A DNA stretch of 64,000 bases from Bacteroidota bacterium (GCA_022567155.1 JADFHN010000007.1:1-64000), one strand, 5' to 3'. Shown: positions 16,027-25,851, counted from the first letter of the stretch. Notes: generated by a model not told the origin, from the sequence alone. Program-made: numbers and translations.

Positions 16027-18342
16027 TTACGACCTCCTTTTCCGAAATGATCGTTTTTTGTCAGGAGTTTTTTCGGCTAGCTCAATACATTCATCCAGTG
16101 TTAAAGCAGCAGGGTCTTTTCCTTTGGGTATTTTCACATTCTTTTTGCCTGCTTTTATGTATGGTCCGTATTTTCCTTTCAATACCTGAATATCCGGATT
16201 TTCATCGAATGTTTTAATGACTTTGTTGGCGTCGGATTTTCTTTTCTCCAGTATGAGTTCAATAGCTCGTTCTTCAGTGATAGCATACGGATCATCTCCT
16301 GATTCCAGTGAATAGAACTTATCATCGTGACGGATATATGGCCCAAATTTACCGATACCAACTACCATTTCCTGGTCTTCGAACCGGCCTGCCGTACGGG
16401 GAAGCCTGAAGAGGTCGAGGGCTTCTTCCAGCTTGAGTGTTTCAATCAACTGTCCTTTTCTCAGGCTGACGTACCGGGGTTTTTCATCGCCGTTGTTATC
16501 CCCCAACTGCACTACAGGACCAAATTTTCCCATTCTTACATACACCTTTTTACCCGTTTCCGGATCAACGCCAAGCTCACGGGGCTTTGACACACCCGAC
16601 TTGATTAGTTTGGTTTCTTCTACCTGGGTATGAAATCCTCCATAAAAATCACCAATCATAGCATTCCATGACTTTTGACCCTGTGCAATTTCGTCAAACT
16701 CCTTTTCGACGCGTGCCGTAAACTGGAAATCCACAATTTTCGGGAAATATTCAATAAGAAAATCATTGACAATGATCCCCATATTCGTAGGAAACAATTT
16801 GTTTTTTTCGGCACCGGTAATTTCCTTGAAGTCAGTAGTTGTCAGATTATTGTTTTTCAGTACGATCACCTTGTAGCTACGCTCTTTTCCGGGACGGCTC
16901 TCATTGATAACATAATTGCGTTTTTGAATGGTTGATATGGTAGGTGCGTATGTTGACGGTCTTCCGATGCCCATTTCTTCAAGTTTTTTTACGAGACTGG
17001 CTTCGGTATAGCGTGCCTGAGGCTTTGAAAATCCCAGCCGGGCTTTCATCTCAATTAAATAAAGCATTTGCCCGGTTTCAAGGGGAGGCAACATGCCTTT
17101 CTGGTTTTTCTCTCCGTTTTCTTCATCCCGGCTTTCGATATACAACTTAAGAAATCCATCAAATTTTATCACTTCACCGGAAGCAATAAACTTCTCGTTT
17201 GTGGTAGAGACTGAGATTGTCACAATCGTTTTTTCAAGTTCTGCTTCAGCCATTTGCGAGGCGATGGCGCGTTTCCAAATCAGATTATACAGGCGTTTCA
17301 AGTTATGGTCATCACCGGCTTTAGCAACCCCGAAATTTGTAGGTCTGATAGCCTCATGTGCTTCCTGAGCGCCAGTCGATTTTGTTTTGTACCTCCGTGT
17401 TTTGACATATCGGTTCCCAAATGATTGGGTGATCTGGTTCCTGGCCCCCATCAGTGCTTCTTCCGACAAGTTTAAGGAATCCGTACGCATGTAAGAGATA
17501 TTTCCTGATTCATACAGTTTTTGTGCCAGCGTCATGGTACGGGCTACGGAAAACCCTAATTTTCGGCTGGCTTCCTGCTGCAGGGTGGAGGTAGTAAAAG
17601 GAGGTGCAGGCGATTTTCTCACCGGCTTCTTTTGCAGGTCTGTAATCGAAAATTCCGCACCGATACATTTTTGAAGAAATGCGGCGGCTTCAATTTCACT
17701 GCTGAGCTTTTCCGGAAGCTCGGCCTTAAGCATCCTACCGTTCCCAGAGTCAAATTCAGCCGATATATTATAAAACGACCTTGAATCAAATCCCTCAATT
17801 TCACGCTCCCTGTCCACTACCAGCCGCACAGCCACAGATTGTACACGTCCTGCTGAAAGGCCTGACTTGATCTTCCTCCACAATATCGGGGATATTTCAT
17901 AACCAACAAGCCTGTCTAATACCCGGCGTGCCTGCTGTGCATTTACCAGATCGATATCAATGCTGCGGGGTGATTCCAGTGCATTTATAATTGCACTTTT
18001 GGTGATTTCATGAAAAACGATTCGACGGGTATTGGCTTCATCCAGGTCGAGTGCCTGCATCAGATGCCATGATATAGCTTCGCCTTCACGGTCATCATCA
18101 CTTGCCAGATACACCATCTCTGATTGTTTGACAAGTTTTTTCAGTGATTTAACAACCTCTTTTTTATCTTTCGAAATGACATAAGTAGGCGCAAACCCGT
18201 TATCAACATCGATGGCTTTATCATCAGTAGGCAAATCCCGTACGTGTCCGTAGCTTGATGCAACTTTAAAGTCTTTTCCGAGATACCCTTCGATGGTTCT
18301 GGCTTTTGCCGGAGATTCAACTATTATAAGATTTTTAGGCAT
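16027..18342 (-). CDS. topA: DNA topoisomerase I (type IA)
   Basis: 771-residue type IA topoisomerase that relaxes negative supercoils. The Toprim domain starts IIVESPAKARTIEGYLG and has the acidic metal cluster SDDDREGEAISWHL. The cleavage Tyr is in ISYMRTDSLNLS. The core includes GRVQSVAVRLVVDRE and MGIGRPSTYAPTI. The C-terminal ~190 residues are GPYI-type repeats (VRMGKFGPVVQ, GIGKFGPYIRHD, LKGKYGPYIKAG) rather than Cys4 zinc fingers, the usual form in Bacteroidetes. I start it at 18342 (MPKNLIIVES) instead of an ATG 21 bases upstream. It is followed by the sirtuin gene with a 9-base gap and is divergent from sixA. Confidence 0.96.
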   Translation of the reverse strand: MPKNLIIVESPAKARTIEGYLGKDFKVASSYGHVRDLPTDDKAIDVDNGFAPTYVISKDKKEVVKSLKKLVKQSEMVYLASDDDREGEAISWHLMQALDLDEANTRRIVFHEITKSAIINALESPRSIDIDLVNAQQARRVLDRLVGYEISPILWRKIKSGLSAGRVQSVAVRLVVDREREIEGFDSRSFYNISAEFDSGNGRMLKAELPEKLSSEIEAAAFLQKCIGAEFSITDLQKKPVRKSPAPPFTTSTLQQEASRKLGFSVARTMTLAQKLYESGNISYMRTDSLNLSEEALMGARNQITQSFGNRYVKTRRYKTKSTGAQEAHEAIRPTNFGVAKAGDDHNLKRLYNLIWKRAIASQMAEAELEKTIVTISVSTTNEKFIASGEVIKFDGFLKLYIESRDEENGEKNQKGMLPPLETGQMLYLIEMKARLGFSKPQARYTEASLVKKLEEMGIGRPSTYAPTISTIQKRNYVINESRPGKERSYKVIVLKNNNLTTTDFKEITGAEKNKLFPTNMGIIVNDFLIEYFPKIVDFQFTARVEKEFDEIAQGQKSWNAMIGDFYGGFHTQVEETKLIKSGVSKPRELGVDPETGKKVYVRMGKFGPVVQLGDNNGDEKPRYVSLRKGQLIETLKLEEALDLFRLPRTAGRFEDQEMVVGIGKFGPYIRHDDKFYSLESGDDPYAITEERAIELILEKRKSDANKVIKTFDENPDIQVLKGKYGPYIKAGKKNVKIPKGKDPAALTLDECIELAEKTPDKKRSFRKRRS

Positions 18343-18451
18343 ATTTCTTTTAAAAAGATTCAAATATCATCTATTTATAAAAAAAACCAAACTGAGGGTA
18401 TAGACGAATAAAAGCTTTTACTATCTTGTGACTCTCAATATTAGCGAAGCA

Positions 18452-18952
18452 ATGGCCCAGGAGCTATATTTGATCAGACATGCACATGCCAAAGAAAAAT
18501 CTTTTGATCAAAAAGATATTTTCAGGACACTATCAACAGACGGAGTACGGATGGCTTCAAAACTTGGACTATATTTTGCCCAAAAAGGCATCATCCCTGA
18601 TATAATTATTTCGAGTCCTGCCGATAGGGCCATAAGTACGGCCATGTTAGTTGCTGAACAACTGAAATATGATGTTGATGAAATACATAGCAATGATGAA
18701 TTGTACGAAGCCTCTGTCAGAACGTTTCTTCAGGTTATCAATTTTTTAAAAGATGAATGGGGGAAAGTGTTTATTGTAGGACATAATCCGGTGATATCTT
18801 ATTTCGCCGAATACATTTCAAATTCCGAAATTGATTCTATGTCGCCGGGGGCTGTGGTCAAGATTGTCCATTCTCTAAGTGGTTGGAACGAGGTTTCCGA
18901 ACATAATTGCGAATTTGCATCCTATTTCGATCCTGAAACAAGAAACATGTAA
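18452..18952 (+). CDS. Histidine phosphatase, SixA-like (paralogue 1)
   Basis: 167-residue phosphatase of the histidine-phosphatase (phosphoglycerate-mutase-like) superfamily. The catalytic RHA motif is LYLIRHAHAKEKS, followed by RTLSTDGVRMASKLG, the second arginine in ISSPADRAISTAML, and the second catalytic His in VFIVGHNPVISYFAEY. SixA enzymes remove phosphate from phosphohistidine in signalling proteins such as HPt domains; the target here is unknown. I use the ATG at 18452 because an upstream in-frame GTG would add a non-conserved tail. A second paralogue lies at 54862-55359. It is immediately followed (4 bases) by the agmatinase pseudogene. Confidence 0.82.
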   Translation: MAQELYLIRHAHAKEKSFDQKDIFRTLSTDGVRMASKLGLYFAQKGIIPDIIISSPADRAISTAMLVAEQLKYDVDEIHSNDELYEASVRTFLQVINFLKDEWGKVFIVGHNPVISYFAEYISNSEIDSMSPGAVVKIVHSLSGWNEVSEHNCEFASYFDPETRNM

Positions 18953-18956
18953 GCTT

Positions 18957-19795
18957 ATGGAGTCGCCATTACCGTTCATTCCTGACGGTCCGGGTGAAAA
19001 AGGGAAACTGTTTGGCCTTCCGTTTACTATTGAATCGGCTGAAATTGTGATAATACCTGTACCCTGGGAAGTCACCGTTTCGTACCGGCAGGGAACACAG
19101 GAGGCACCGGCTGCTATTCTGGAGGCTTCTGTACAAACCGATCTTTATGTGCCGGCTATTAAGGCTGCCTGGAAGTCGGGAGTGGTGCTGATGGAAGAAA
19201 ATAATTTTTTCAAAGCAGAAAGCATACGGCTCATTCGGTATTTTACAAATAGATGCCCATACCGACCTGCGGGAGGAATATGAAGGTTTTAGTTATTCAC
19301 ATGCATCAATTATGCATAATGTATTGAAAATTAATGCGGTAAAGAAGCTTGTGCAGGTAGGAATAAGGGGTTATTGTGAGGAAGATGCAAATTTTATAGA
19401 AAATACCCAATCAAGGATTAAACTTAATTCAGATACGTCGATAGAAAATGTTTCTAGGTGCAAACTGGTCAGATGTATGTAAACCTGTTATCGATGACCT
19501 TCCTGATAAAGTATATGTAAGTTTTGATATTGACGGACTTCAGCCGTATTTATGCCCTAATACGGGAACACCTGTACCAGGCGGTTTGAGTTTTGAAATG
19601 GCTGCATTTCTGATCAGACAAATTGTACTTGCCGGAAAAGAAATAATCGGATTCTATTTATGCGAAGTCTCACCCGGAAATAATCCCGATGATGAATGGG
19701 ATGCCAATGCGGGAGCCAGAATGCTGTACAATTTAATCAACCGGACAGGGGTAAACCGGAGAAAGTTGCTCTCCGGAAAGTGGAAATTTTCGTAA
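18957..19795 (+). pseudogene. Agmatinase/arginase family protein, frameshifted and internally deleted
   Basis: The sequence begins intact, ESPLPFIPDGPGEKGKLFGL and IIPVPWEVTVSYRQGTQEAP, typical of Bacteroidetes agmatinase-like (ureohydrolase) proteins. Near 19236 the frame jumps to another frame in FGILQIDAHTDLREEYEGF. About 70-80 residues expected between the two blocks are missing, including the first metal motif GGDHS. The middle frame ends near 19445 and a third frame resumes at about 19448 (GANWSDVCKPVIDDL) and ends with VYVSFDIDGLQP and SPGNNPDDEWDANAGARML. The third metal Asp of SFDIDGLDP is Gln, and GFDLSEV reads GFYLCEV. So there is one internal deletion, two frameshifts and eroded ligands: a dead gene. 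It sits 4 bases after sixA. Confidence 0.9.
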
Positions 19796-20117
19796 ATGAC
19801 GGAATTTACAGGTCGGTCATCAGTCTGCGCAAGGAATTTCCCTCTCGCCACCTATGAAGCACAATCTGAGTTGGTGGCTTACAACTGATTACTAAATACG
19901 CTGAACAATTCCTTTCCATTCAAAATACAAAGTTATGTTCTTAATCCGGGTATTTATATATTTCTCCGCTTCAAGGTTACTCGAGCGAAAACCCTGAAGA
20001 TTAACTTTAAAATAACCTATTGCTCTGGATGCAAGGTCCCTTCCAGGTGACCGTGCTAAGGGTGGATTTACCTAAAATATTTCTAATGTGTCAAAGTAGA
20101 ATTAACCAGGGTATGTA
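19796..20117. other. Intergenic region, no gene identified
   Basis: 322 bases between the agmatinase pseudogene and the symporter promoter. The minus strand has an unbroken stretch of about 60 codons (RAIGYFKVNLQGFRSSNLEA in its middle, ending at a TAG near 19903) but no start codon and no family I recognise. It could be a gene remnant or chance. Confidence 0.4.
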
Positions 20118-20125
20118 TATATTTG
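20118..20125 (+). promoter_or_regulatory. Bacteroidetes -7 element TATATTTG
   Basis: Exact match to TAnnTTTG, 30 bases before the TTG start of the symporter gene; the expected transcript start is near 20132. No TTTG is visible at -33, so the promoter is only partly consensus. Confidence 0.45.
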
Positions 20126-20154
20126 AATCTTATGTATTCTAAAATCAACGATCA

Positions 20155-21564
20155 TTGGATCTAGCTAATGCACTCGAATCAGCCCTGACCTGGTTCGGAG
20201 ACTTCATGTGGGGAACGCCTTTGCTCATCCTTTTGATGGGGGGCGGTATCTTCTTTTTCTTTTCGTCAAAATTTGTTCAGTTCAAATACCTGGGGCATGC
20301 TATCAATGTCCTACGGGGTAAATTTGACGATCCTGATGAAAAGGGACAGATCAACCATTACGAAGCGCTGTCCACCCAGCTTGCCTCAACAGTCGGTATG
20401 GGTAATATCAGCGGTGTTGCGGTGGCTATTATCATGGGTGGGCCGGGAGCCATATTCTGGATGTGGGTAAGTGCTTTTTTCGGTATGGCTACCAAATATT
20501 TTACCTGTTCGCTGGCTATCATGTACAGGGGAACCGATTCAGCCGGCGAATTGCAGGGAGGTCCAATGTATGTGATTCGAGAGGGTCTGAGTAAGAAATG
20601 GCATTGGCTGGCGGTAGTTTTTAGCCTGGCGGGAATGATCGGGGTTTTACCTATTTTTCAGGCTAATCAGCTTACACAAGTGATTCACGATGTCATGCTC
20701 GTACCTAACGGTATTGGAGAAGGATATACGGATTTTGGGTTTTTTATGGTTAAAACTTCTGATATGGTTACCGGCATCGTTCTTACTATCCTGGTATCGT
20801 TTGTGATATTTGGTGGCATCAAACGAATCGGTACAGTGGCAGGCAAACTGGTGCCACTGATGATTATCCTGTACTTTGTAACGGTTATTTATATTCTTAT
20901 TATGCATATTGGCAAGGTACCCGGTTTGCTGAGCCTTATCGTGGTTGACGCCTTTACAGGCAAGGCCGTGATGGGTGGGGCAATTGGTGCGGTAATCATC
21001 ACAGGAGCAAGGCGGGCAGCTTTTTCCAATGAAGCCGGAATAGGCACGGCGCCCATGGCACACGGTGCCGCCAAAACCAATGAGCCCATACGCGAAGGTT
21101 TGGTTGCCATGCTTGGTCCGGCCATTGATACGCTTATTGTGTGTACGCTTACGGCCATGGCTATCCTGATTACAGACGTCTGGAAGGAATCCGGTTCCAA
21201 TGGGGTTACGTTAACCGTGGAGGCTTTTGAATTAGCTATTCCGGGGTATGGTGGCTATATCCTTACGCTTTGTGCAACTATTTTTGCCGTTACTTCACTT
21301 TTCTCACTTTCGTATTACGGAGAAAAATGTTTTTCCTACCTTTTCGGCGCCGAAAAAAAGAAATACTACAACTATTTTTATGTATCAAGTATCATTCTGG
21401 GTTCAGTGGCTTCGTTATCATCAATTATCGGTCTTATCGATGGACTGTATGCAACCATGGCCTTTCCCACAATGATTTCGGCACTGTTGTTGTCTCCTAA
21501 AGTGAAGAAAGCTGCTAAAAAATATTTCAGGGAATTAAGAATCTATAATTCAGTCAGGCAATAG
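20155..21564 (+). CDS. Sodium:alanine (amino acid) symporter, AGCS family
   Basis: 469-residue inner-membrane transporter of the AGCS (alanine/glycine:cation symporter) family with about 10-11 hydrophobic helices. Family blocks are GMGNISGVAVAIIMGGPGAI, WMWVSAFFGMATKYF, GELQGGPMYVI and RRAAFSNEAGIGTAPMAHGA. It imports alanine or glycine with sodium. The start is TTG at 20155: an in-frame stop lies upstream and no ATG occurs before residue 18, and homologues begin with a similar short segment before GDFMWGTPL. The consensus -7 box 30 bases upstream supports this start. It is a single-gene unit. Confidence 0.9.
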   Translation: MDLANALESALTWFGDFMWGTPLLILLMGGGIFFFFSSKFVQFKYLGHAINVLRGKFDDPDEKGQINHYEALSTQLASTVGMGNISGVAVAIIMGGPGAIFWMWVSAFFGMATKYFTCSLAIMYRGTDSAGELQGGPMYVIREGLSKKWHWLAVVFSLAGMIGVLPIFQANQLTQVIHDVMLVPNGIGEGYTDFGFFMVKTSDMVTGIVLTILVSFVIFGGIKRIGTVAGKLVPLMIILYFVTVIYILIMHIGKVPGLLSLIVVDAFTGKAVMGGAIGAVIITGARRAAFSNEAGIGTAPMAHGAAKTNEPIREGLVAMLGPAIDTLIVCTLTAMAILITDVWKESGSNGVTLTVEAFELAIPGYGGYILTLCATIFAVTSLFSLSYYGEKCFSYLFGAEKKKYYNYFYVSSIILGSVASLSSIIGLIDGLYATMAFPTMISALLLSPKVKKAAKKYFRELRIYNSVRQ

Positions 21565-22062
21565 GTTGATTTGGTGATTTGGTGATTTAGTGATTACCAA
21601 TTGAAAACTGCCAACTTCCCTAACCTTCCGGTAGTGCGGTGGGCATCCCCTTTTGACATAGCCATGCCTTTCCAAAGGGACCCTAAGGATCGGCAAGGAG
21701 GTTAAAAGGGTGGAATTCATAATTAGATTTAACCGCATAGGCGGGAAGGCGCGAATGAATAATAAATATCGAATAACTGCAATAAGAGCCTTGAATTAAA
21801 AAAATAGCTATTCCGCAAAGGTGCTACAGAGGATGCACAGAGGAACAGTGAAAGTGGTGGCTTGACAAAATGGTGATCCGGTAAAACATCATTGCCAACT
21901 ACTAACTGAAGACTGCCGGCTAATTCAACCTTTTGTCTGTACGGCAGGCAACCCCTCCCGATAGCTATCGGGAAGGAGACCAAGGGGCAGCGCAGGCCTT
22001 CCAGGGACTTTTTAGAATGAATAAGTAGCTGGTCCACAAAGATATTATGGCTTAATGTGCTA
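21565..22062. other. Intergenic repeat-rich region, no gene
   Basis: About 500 bases without a supportable gene. It opens with a short tandem of GGTGATTT units (21570-21595). It contains CATGCCTTTCCAAAGGGACC (21662-21681), a block that recurs in altered form near 61848 (CATGCCTTTCCATAGGAATC), and an 18-base palindrome (21956-21973). Translations on either strand are compositionally unlike proteins. Confidence 0.6.
21956..21973. repeat. Perfect palindrome TCCCGATAGCTATCGGGA
   Basis: Eighteen-base perfect palindrome in an intergenic region. The same core CCCGATAGCTATCGGG recurs at 63642-63659, and a relaxed version (TACCGATGGCTATCGGTA) is at 26385-26402; all three are non-coding. Confidence 0.8.
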
Positions 22063-22662
22063 CTACCGAACAAGTAGCCTATCGAGGTATTTCCGGAATT
22101 CGTTTGTATCGTAATTGGCCATCCCTACTTTTTTTGTATCGATAAAACCTTCTTTATTCAACACAAAGGTTGTTGGGATGGATGGAGATTCATAAATGCC
22201 GGGTATGCCGCTTGTATAATCAGGTGTAAACATCGGAAAACTAAAATCTTTTCTCTTAATAAATTTTCGGGCTTTTTCAGGATCACGATCAAGCGATATC
22301 ATTACAAAGACAATATCATTCCTGTCCTTGTATGAATTATACAGGTTTTGAATATTGGGCATTTCTGCTACGCACGGTGAGCACCAGCTTGCCCAGAAAT
22401 TCATAAAAACCACTTTTCCCTTCAAATCCCGGAAATCAAATTTTTCCCCTTCAAATGTAAGCAGGGTAAAGTCATATTCTGCTGGTTTCTTATCCGCTTC
22501 CGCTACATTTATCTCCGGGGAAAATACCCCTGTAGCCAGCACCATGCGTTGGGCAAAACCAGCAACTTCCGTAAATAAGCCGGTTATGTATAATAAAAAG
22601 ATGGTAAGTATCATTATTCCCCAGTCCCTTAGTTCTTTCTTCCAGTTTATTCTGATTTTCAT
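22063..22662 (-). CDS. TlpA-family membrane-anchored thiol-disulfide oxidoreductase
   Basis: 199 residues: one N-terminal membrane helix (MILTIFLLYITGLF, about residues 17-30) and a thioredoxin-fold domain facing the periplasm. The active site is FWASWCSPCVAEMP (CxxC), preceded by FDFRDLKGKVVFMN and followed by a cis-Pro region in SPSIPTTFVL. TlpA/ResA-like proteins reduce periplasmic disulfides, for example in cytochrome c maturation. The substrate here is unknown and no cytochrome genes are adjacent. A CAAAATTA (-7 in minus orientation) lies 22 bases upstream of the start. Confidence 0.88.
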   Translation of the reverse strand: MKIRINWKKELRDWGIMILTIFLLYITGLFTEVAGFAQRMVLATGVFSPEINVAEADKKPAEYDFTLLTFEGEKFDFRDLKGKVVFMNFWASWCSPCVAEMPNIQNLYNSYKDRNDIVFVMISLDRDPEKARKFIKRKDFSFPMFTPDYTSGIPGIYESPSIPTTFVLNKEGFIDTKKVGMANYDTNEFRKYLDRLLVR

Positions 22663-22683
22663 ATTCTTAAATAATGATTACGC

Positions 22684-22691
22684 CAAAATTA
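22684..22691 (-). promoter_or_regulatory. Possible -7 element (TAATTTTG on minus strand)
   Basis: Exact TAnnTTTG in minus orientation, 22 bases upstream of the TlpA-family start. A TTTG on the minus strand lies 15 bases further upstream, closer than the usual ~19. Confidence 0.35.
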
Positions 22692-22741
22692 AGATATAAT
22701 ATGATACAAAACTCGAGCCGGTAAAGTTCCTTTCCTGTGAG

Positions 22742-22770
22742 TTTGGTTACAAAATACAGGCCTAAATTTG
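22742..22770 (+). promoter_or_regulatory. Consensus Bacteroidetes promoter, TTTG-17-TAAATTTG
   Basis: A -33 TTTG (22742-22745) and a -7 TAAATTTG (22763-22770) are separated by 17 bases. A second -7-like box, TAATTTTG, lies at 22792-22799 with TTTG 21 bases before it. Both precede the exported 608-residue protein at 22854, giving possible tandem starts. Confidence 0.5.
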
Positions 22771-22853
22771 TTTCTTAACAGCAACATCTTTTAATTTTGC
22801 TGAATTCTGATGGCCTGATTTTTGTATATTCGTAACTCAATCCAATTATTAAA

Positions 22854-24680
22854 ATGAGTAAAAACTATACCTTGCTGGTTTTTTTCATAACAGGATTCTG
22901 TTTTAGTGCATCTGCACAAAAAATAAAGTATAAGGACCTTTTTATATTGTTAAATGCCAAAAACTTTAGACAGGCTGAGCCATTTTTAAGGGAATTTATA
23001 GCGCAGGAACCTAATCACCCCAATGCCAATTTTAACTTTGCCCTCTTTTATCAGGATATTCTTAAAAGCAAAGACATTCTCAAAGAAACGGATGATTATC
23101 TAGCTTATTCTGACTCTGCCGCGCTTTATTTCAGAAAGGCAAGTGATTTGATGACCGAAAAGGAAGTTAAAAGAAATGATGAATATTACCAGGATTATTA
23201 CCGTAGAGACCTGAGAACGGGCAAATATGGTGTAAAACTGGCGGATGTTCTGTTTGATATTGAGAAGAAGATCGAGCAGCTAAAATACGGAAAAGAAAGT
23301 GCAATCAAATTAAAAAAGCATTTTGAACTGACCGTACAAAATTATGACAGCGCGCTTTCTATATTTAAACGATTTACATCCGGATTTATAAATTACCAGC
23401 ATTTTCTTTTTACAGCCGGGGATGATGAACTTGAAGCGTTGAAAGCAATGGGTGTCAGGTACGAAAGTAGCCACTCGAGTTTCAACAATTACCGGTCTGT
23501 ACTGGAGTCATTGCCAAAGACCGGATATAACCAGCTATTGAATATTATCCATTTTGAAGGATTCACTGAAATTAATGCACCGGATTTTTATACAGATGAT
23601 GTAGATGTGCATGATTTTAAAGATTGGGCAGCGGTTACTTCTGAAATCATTAAAAATGAGCTAATGCCCCTGAGAGATAACATGGTGTCATACGATAATA
23701 AACTGGATGAATTGTATGTCCGTGTAACAGAAGAAGCGCAAACGGTTGAAAAGGAACTTGGTGAGCTTAAAGGGAATATGCTCTTTGACCTATTGCGTAA
23801 GTACGATGAAGATCCGCTGCCGGCCAATCTGTTTGAATTTAAGATCAGCGAAATCACCTATTATTCCTACATCAATCATAATAAAGAAGATGGCTATCTT
23901 GATTCGATGAATATTGATTTTCAGATATTTGTGTACCAGGACCTTCAAAGCCAGTTTATACCATTAAAAAGATCGTTCGACGTGCTGAATGCTCAGGATG
24001 TGGAAAAAGAGCAGGACTTTTATGGCGAGTTTATAACTTCCCGTTTTGGAGACCCGGAGGGTTTTATAGGCTATTTAGCTGATAAACAAATTGCTATTTC
24101 TGCTGAATCGGATAAAATCCAGGGCATTCTGGATTCGCTGATGTTGCGGGCAATGTGGGCAGTGTATGAAAATGATTCCATTCCCATGTTTGTAAACGAC
24201 AGCCTTGAAATAAGTTTTATAAACGAAAAACCGTCAGTGATAACACTTGATATTGATACATTGCGCTCCGGGTATTGGGTTTCCGGTATTAAAGTTTCTC
24301 CGGAAGTGGTGTCAGGCTTTATTGCCAACGTAAATTATAATTTTGAGGTAGACACATTGTTTGTAAATGACTTTACGGTGCCTTTTACAGCGGCAGGACT
24401 TGCAGGGATCAAAAGCCATATTTTCAGGGTAGGCATCGCCAGTGAAGCCGTCGTGTTTTATACGCAGCCCCCTAATAGTCTGATCTGTAATGTGAGTTTT
24501 ATCAATTCCGGCGCAATGAAGTGGTCAACGACAATCAATGTGGAAGGAGTATTACAATCTTTTAATGTGGATGAATCCAATGCACAGATTGTGCTTTCAT
24601 TTACTAAAGAGGGCGACCCTGTGAATATAGAAGAAATACGGTTAGATTTGGAAGGTAATATTGTTGAGGGCGGTGATTGA
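22854..24680 (+). CDS. Exported protein of unknown function with N-terminal TPR-like helices
   Basis: 608 residues. A signal peptide (YTLLVFFITGFCFSASAQ) indicates export. Residues about 25-110 look like a tetratricopeptide-type helical repeat (LLNAKNFRQAEPFLREFIAQ and NHPNANFNFALFYQDIL). The central part is charged and helical (VTEEAQTVEKELGELKG), and the C-terminal third is rich in beta-strand-forming residues. I do not recognise a named family or catalytic motif. Similar TPR-headed secreted proteins are common in Bacteroidetes, but that gives no function. It has its own strong-looking promoter and no co-directional neighbour within 4 kb. Confidence 0.7.
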   Translation: MSKNYTLLVFFITGFCFSASAQKIKYKDLFILLNAKNFRQAEPFLREFIAQEPNHPNANFNFALFYQDILKSKDILKETDDYLAYSDSAALYFRKASDLMTEKEVKRNDEYYQDYYRRDLRTGKYGVKLADVLFDIEKKIEQLKYGKESAIKLKKHFELTVQNYDSALSIFKRFTSGFINYQHFLFTAGDDELEALKAMGVRYESSHSSFNNYRSVLESLPKTGYNQLLNIIHFEGFTEINAPDFYTDDVDVHDFKDWAAVTSEIIKNELMPLRDNMVSYDNKLDELYVRVTEEAQTVEKELGELKGNMLFDLLRKYDEDPLPANLFEFKISEITYYSYINHNKEDGYLDSMNIDFQIFVYQDLQSQFIPLKRSFDVLNAQDVEKEQDFYGEFITSRFGDPEGFIGYLADKQIAISAESDKIQGILDSLMLRAMWAVYENDSIPMFVNDSLEISFINEKPSVITLDIDTLRSGYWVSGIKVSPEVVSGFIANVNYNFEVDTLFVNDFTVPFTAAGLAGIKSHIFRVGIASEAVVFYTQPPNSLICNVSFINSGAMKWSTTINVEGVLQSFNVDESNAQIVLSFTKEGDPVNIEEIRLDLEGNIVEGGD

Positions 24681-24821
24681 GTTTGCACACTGAAGGGTAA
24701 TAAAACATGAAATCGTGCCGGTAAAAACAGATGATATTCTGGAAATAAAATTCACTTTCTCCCTGGTTACACTTTTTTAAACCCGAATTTTAAAATTTAT
24801 TATTAACTGAACAGGTTTCCG

Positions 24822-25283
24822 TTAATTCCCAATTTCCACTCCGGTGGCAACAAAGGTGAGTTTGGTTTCAGTTTTGGTTATCGCCTCAATTTCTTCTTTA
24901 GATTTACCCGTATCTTCTGCATAATGCTTTAAGGTGGCTACATCTACTGTTTCTATTTTAGCCTCCCCTTCAAATACTGTCTTTTTACCGGAAGCGTCTT
25001 TGGGTACAAAAAAAGCATAATCTTTGAATGTTACCCTGATTTCATTGCCATTACCGGTATCTACCGTCATCCAACAACCCTTCTCCTGACAAACATCAAC
25101 AATTTTACCCTCTACCTTTATTTTCATGGCATCTTTGCCTTGCATAGTTTTTTCCAGGTCTGTTGCTTTTACTACCCTGGTTTCACTTAAAGCGTCGCCA
25201 TACGTACCGGTTTGCGCCTGAGCCGGCTGAAGCGCCAACACTACAATTAGTATCGCTGATATTTTTAGAATAAGTTTTGTCAT
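24822..25283 (-). CDS. DUF4920 domain protein, exported
   Basis: 153 residues with a signal peptide (KISAILIVVLALQPAQAQ). The mature part is a DUF4920 domain: GDALSETRVVKATDLEKTM, then MKIKVEGKIVDVCQEKGCWM with two cysteines close together, RVTFKDYAFFVPKD and FEGEAKIETV. The fold is OB-like and the cysteine pair might bind metal or be redox active; the function is not established. It is a single gene, separated by 140 bases from the TPR-headed exported protein gene with which it converges. Confidence 0.85.
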   Translation of the reverse strand: MTKLILKISAILIVVLALQPAQAQTGTYGDALSETRVVKATDLEKTMQGKDAMKIKVEGKIVDVCQEKGCWMTVDTGNGNEIRVTFKDYAFFVPKDASGKKTVFEGEAKIETVDVATLKHYAEDTGKSKEEIEAITKTETKLTFVATGVEIGN

Positions 25284-25494
25284 GTTGTTTGATTTTTAGT
25301 TAGTTTCTGTAAAAATATGCCACATAAATTAAATGGCAAAATTGAAATAGTCGGGGCTGTACAAAAAGGCTATATAAAATGTCATTTTGAGGCCTCCACA
25401 TATGCATTCAATGATAGAAAATGACAATTTTTATTAGCAACAAGGTGGTTCTAATGTAACAAATCTCTACCATGCTGTCGAAATTGCAGAACAA

Positions 25495-25650
25495 TTGATT
25501 AACCACGCCATTTATGGCGTGGAAATTGATGTGCATAGCTAACCGGGGCTTTAGCCTCCATTTGATTAATAGAAAGATAAAAAGTAAAAGGGCTAAAGCC
25601 CGTGTTTGTATTGGTTTTAACAACTCCGCCATAAATGGCGGAGTTAGTCA
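25495..25650. repeat. Composite palindromic element (BIME-like)
   Basis: Two hairpins, CCACGCCAT-TT-ATGGCGTGG (25503-25522) and a perfect 11-base-stem hairpin AACTCCGCCAT-AA-ATGGCGGAGTT (25622-25645), flank an inverted pair GGGGCTTTAGCC ... GGGCTAAAGCCC. The composite lies in a gene-free gap. The TTTAGCC/GGCTAAA core recurs at 28012-28106. This architecture resembles REP/BIME elements mobilised by Y1 (RAYT) transposases, but no such transposase gene is in the window. Confidence 0.75.
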
Positions 25651-25851
25651 GCTATAAACAGTCACTATTCGCTACTGACGTGCACTTACCGGCAGAATAG
25701 ATAACACTAAATATGGCTCAAAAGAATATACAGATTCCTCCTGCCGGTCGTTGCCAGAGCTTTCCCAAGGTGGGCACTTCGGTCAGAATGACGACCTCCT
25801 TTTTGCACAGCCCCAAGCTAATGATCCGGTTGAAGAAGGGATTACAGCTTT

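Noticed and set aside
21729-22073. A 114-codon minus-strand frame in the symporter-TlpA gap
   Set aside because: Low-complexity, repeat-derived translation without family resemblance, spanning known repeat blocks.
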